Positions 62,923-64,000 of a stretch of 64,000 nucleotides of DNA are shown piece by piece (the first letter of the stretch is position 1; every line of letters starts with the position of its first letter). The stretch covers positions 29,821,409 through 29,885,408 of the forward strand of contig OY727093.1 of NCBI GenBank assembly GCA_963402885.1. The letters run 5' to 3'. The DNA is from Antedon bifida (Eukaryota; Echinodermata; Crinoidea; Comatulida; Antedonidae). The translations under genes were made by a program, and so were the position numbers. Under the pieces are notes generated by a model. The model did not search any database and was not told the DNA's origin. It saw only the letters and a list, made by a program, of their open reading frames with translations.

Positions 62923-63509
62923 TGTTAATTGTGAATTTTAAAAGCCAGAATTTTAATTATCAACTATAAAAAAACATGATGGTTGCAATAAAAATTGGTT
63001 TTCAAAACAGCAAAAAAAAGAAAGAAACAAACAACAAATTAAAACAGAATTCATTTCTAATTTATTGTAACTCTCCTCATTGTCTTCTAAAATTTGCTTT
63101 TGTTAACTATAACGTCCAAACAAACAAAATTTTGCACAAATTAAAGGCGTTCATTAAGTGTACACATAAAGTCAGTGACTATACTTCATTGATTTTTCAT
63201 CACAAGAAAGGAATTTGATATAAGATGAACAACGGGCGTGCAATGTGTAGGCGATAATTGCAATAATGTTTGCATTCAACGAAACAAGATATCAATAATA
63301 TTCTTTGACGTTTACTAATCTACGTTAAAATGAGAGTAAAGATTTCGCATAACTTTTTTAACTCCAAGGACGCGTCGATGAAAAGAACATCAATATTCAG
63401 AAACTTAATTCCAAAGCAAGACGTAAGGGGTATTGATTTATAAGTGTAATTGATGACTGGATTATCTCAATTGACCCGACCCTAACTCAGGTGGGCGACA
63501 TTTAAAGTG

Positions 63510-63735
63510 TATAATACACATTACTTTGGGGCACCCTATTCAGGGGACACCACTATTTTCTCAGGCACCAGAAATTTGGAACCAACTCCCTCATTCCATC
63601 CGTTACACTCCATCCCCTTTCAATTCAAATCTCTCCTGAAAAACTCACCTATTTCAATAGTTATTCTGTTCATGTTGTGCTGTGATACCCCGGTAAAGAG
63701 TGTGCTCTATAAATGTTCGATATTATTATTAGGGG
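63510..63735 (+). pseudogene. Decayed LINE reverse transcriptase 3' end
   Basis: Across a frameshift the codons resemble the C-terminal CR1/Rex-like pattern (PxIWNxLPHSIR, FKSLLK), here as NLEPTPSF...FQFKSLLKNS. It ends with gctctataaatgttcgata and an att tail. Dead copy. Confidence 0.6.
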
Positions 63736-64000
63736 ACAATTTCCAAGAAACATGTATACAATTTTTTTTTTTTATTCAGTTACAGTATATTACACAGAGG
63801 CACCTTACAAGATGGAACCACCTTAGCTTCAAGGAACCTCAGATTAACAAATACAACATTTTAAAACAAAAAACTAACATAAACATCAATCAAATCTTCC
63901 AGAATTAACAAGAAATTGTTGTACATAATAAAACAATAAAGCATTTTCACAATTCGAAAGAAGATCGGAACCAAAAATAAAAATTTCACTTAAAAATTTC

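Larger units (their letters stand above)
61049..64000. other. Upstream flank of CEP152, no gene seen
   Basis: Contains the presumed CEP152 promoter, a 33-bp tandem array (62228-62391), a MITE of the TTAAAGATATATTGTCC type (62571-62922) and the decayed 3' end of a LINE (63510-63735). No spliced gene was recognised on either strand. Confidence 0.6.

Overview
This is a AT-rich eukaryotic genomic window with seven intron-rich protein-coding genes, all clear orthologues of animal genes. Small phase-matched exons with GT/AG introns, the animal-specific gene set (IFT139, CEP152, ZIP4/12-type transporter) and the frequent interspersed word taggcct suggest an invertebrate deuterostome, possibly an echinoderm or hemichordate. 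The species is an inference; only 'animal' is secure.

Layout. 0.65-2.5 kb (+): riboflavin kinase (RFK). 3.7-6.5 kb (-): mitochondrial ribosomal protein bL9m (MRPL9), tail to tail with RFK and head to head with the next gene. 7.6-20.9 kb (+): TTC21B/IFT139, a 1318-aa TPR protein of the intraflagellar transport A complex, in 29 exons. 23.1-34.5 kb (-): a ZIP-family (SLC39A4/12-like) metal transporter in 12 exons, with a 5'-truncated LINE in its first intron. 37.1-43.1 kb (-): BZW/5MP eIF5-mimic translation regulator in 12 exons. 45.3-49.3 kb (+): mitochondrial methionyl-tRNA formyltransferase (MTFMT) in 9 exons. 50.1-61.0 kb (-): a CEP152-like centriole duplication scaffold in 22 exons. 61-64 kb: no gene seen, only repeats. 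For all seven genes the exon lengths I assembled sum to a whole number of codons, giving 155, 251, 1318, 651, 427, 354 and 1739 residues.

The genes do not form one pathway. Three serve mitochondria or flavin supply (RFK, MRPL9, MTFMT), two serve cilia and centrioles (TTC21B, CEP152), and one each serves translation control and zinc uptake.

The most striking non-genic content is a dense population of short non-autonomous DNA transposons. One palindromic MITE family has about 27 copies in 64 kb, almost all in introns. It has 3-bp TWA target-site duplications, and one copy inserted in a SINE exposes the empty site. Another copy sits two bases inside an MRPL9 intron and supplies most of the 5' splice site. 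At least five other MITE families, several tRNA-derived SINEs, LINE 3' ends, a 5S-rRNA-derived fragment and several 21-40 bp minisatellites fill the introns and spacers.
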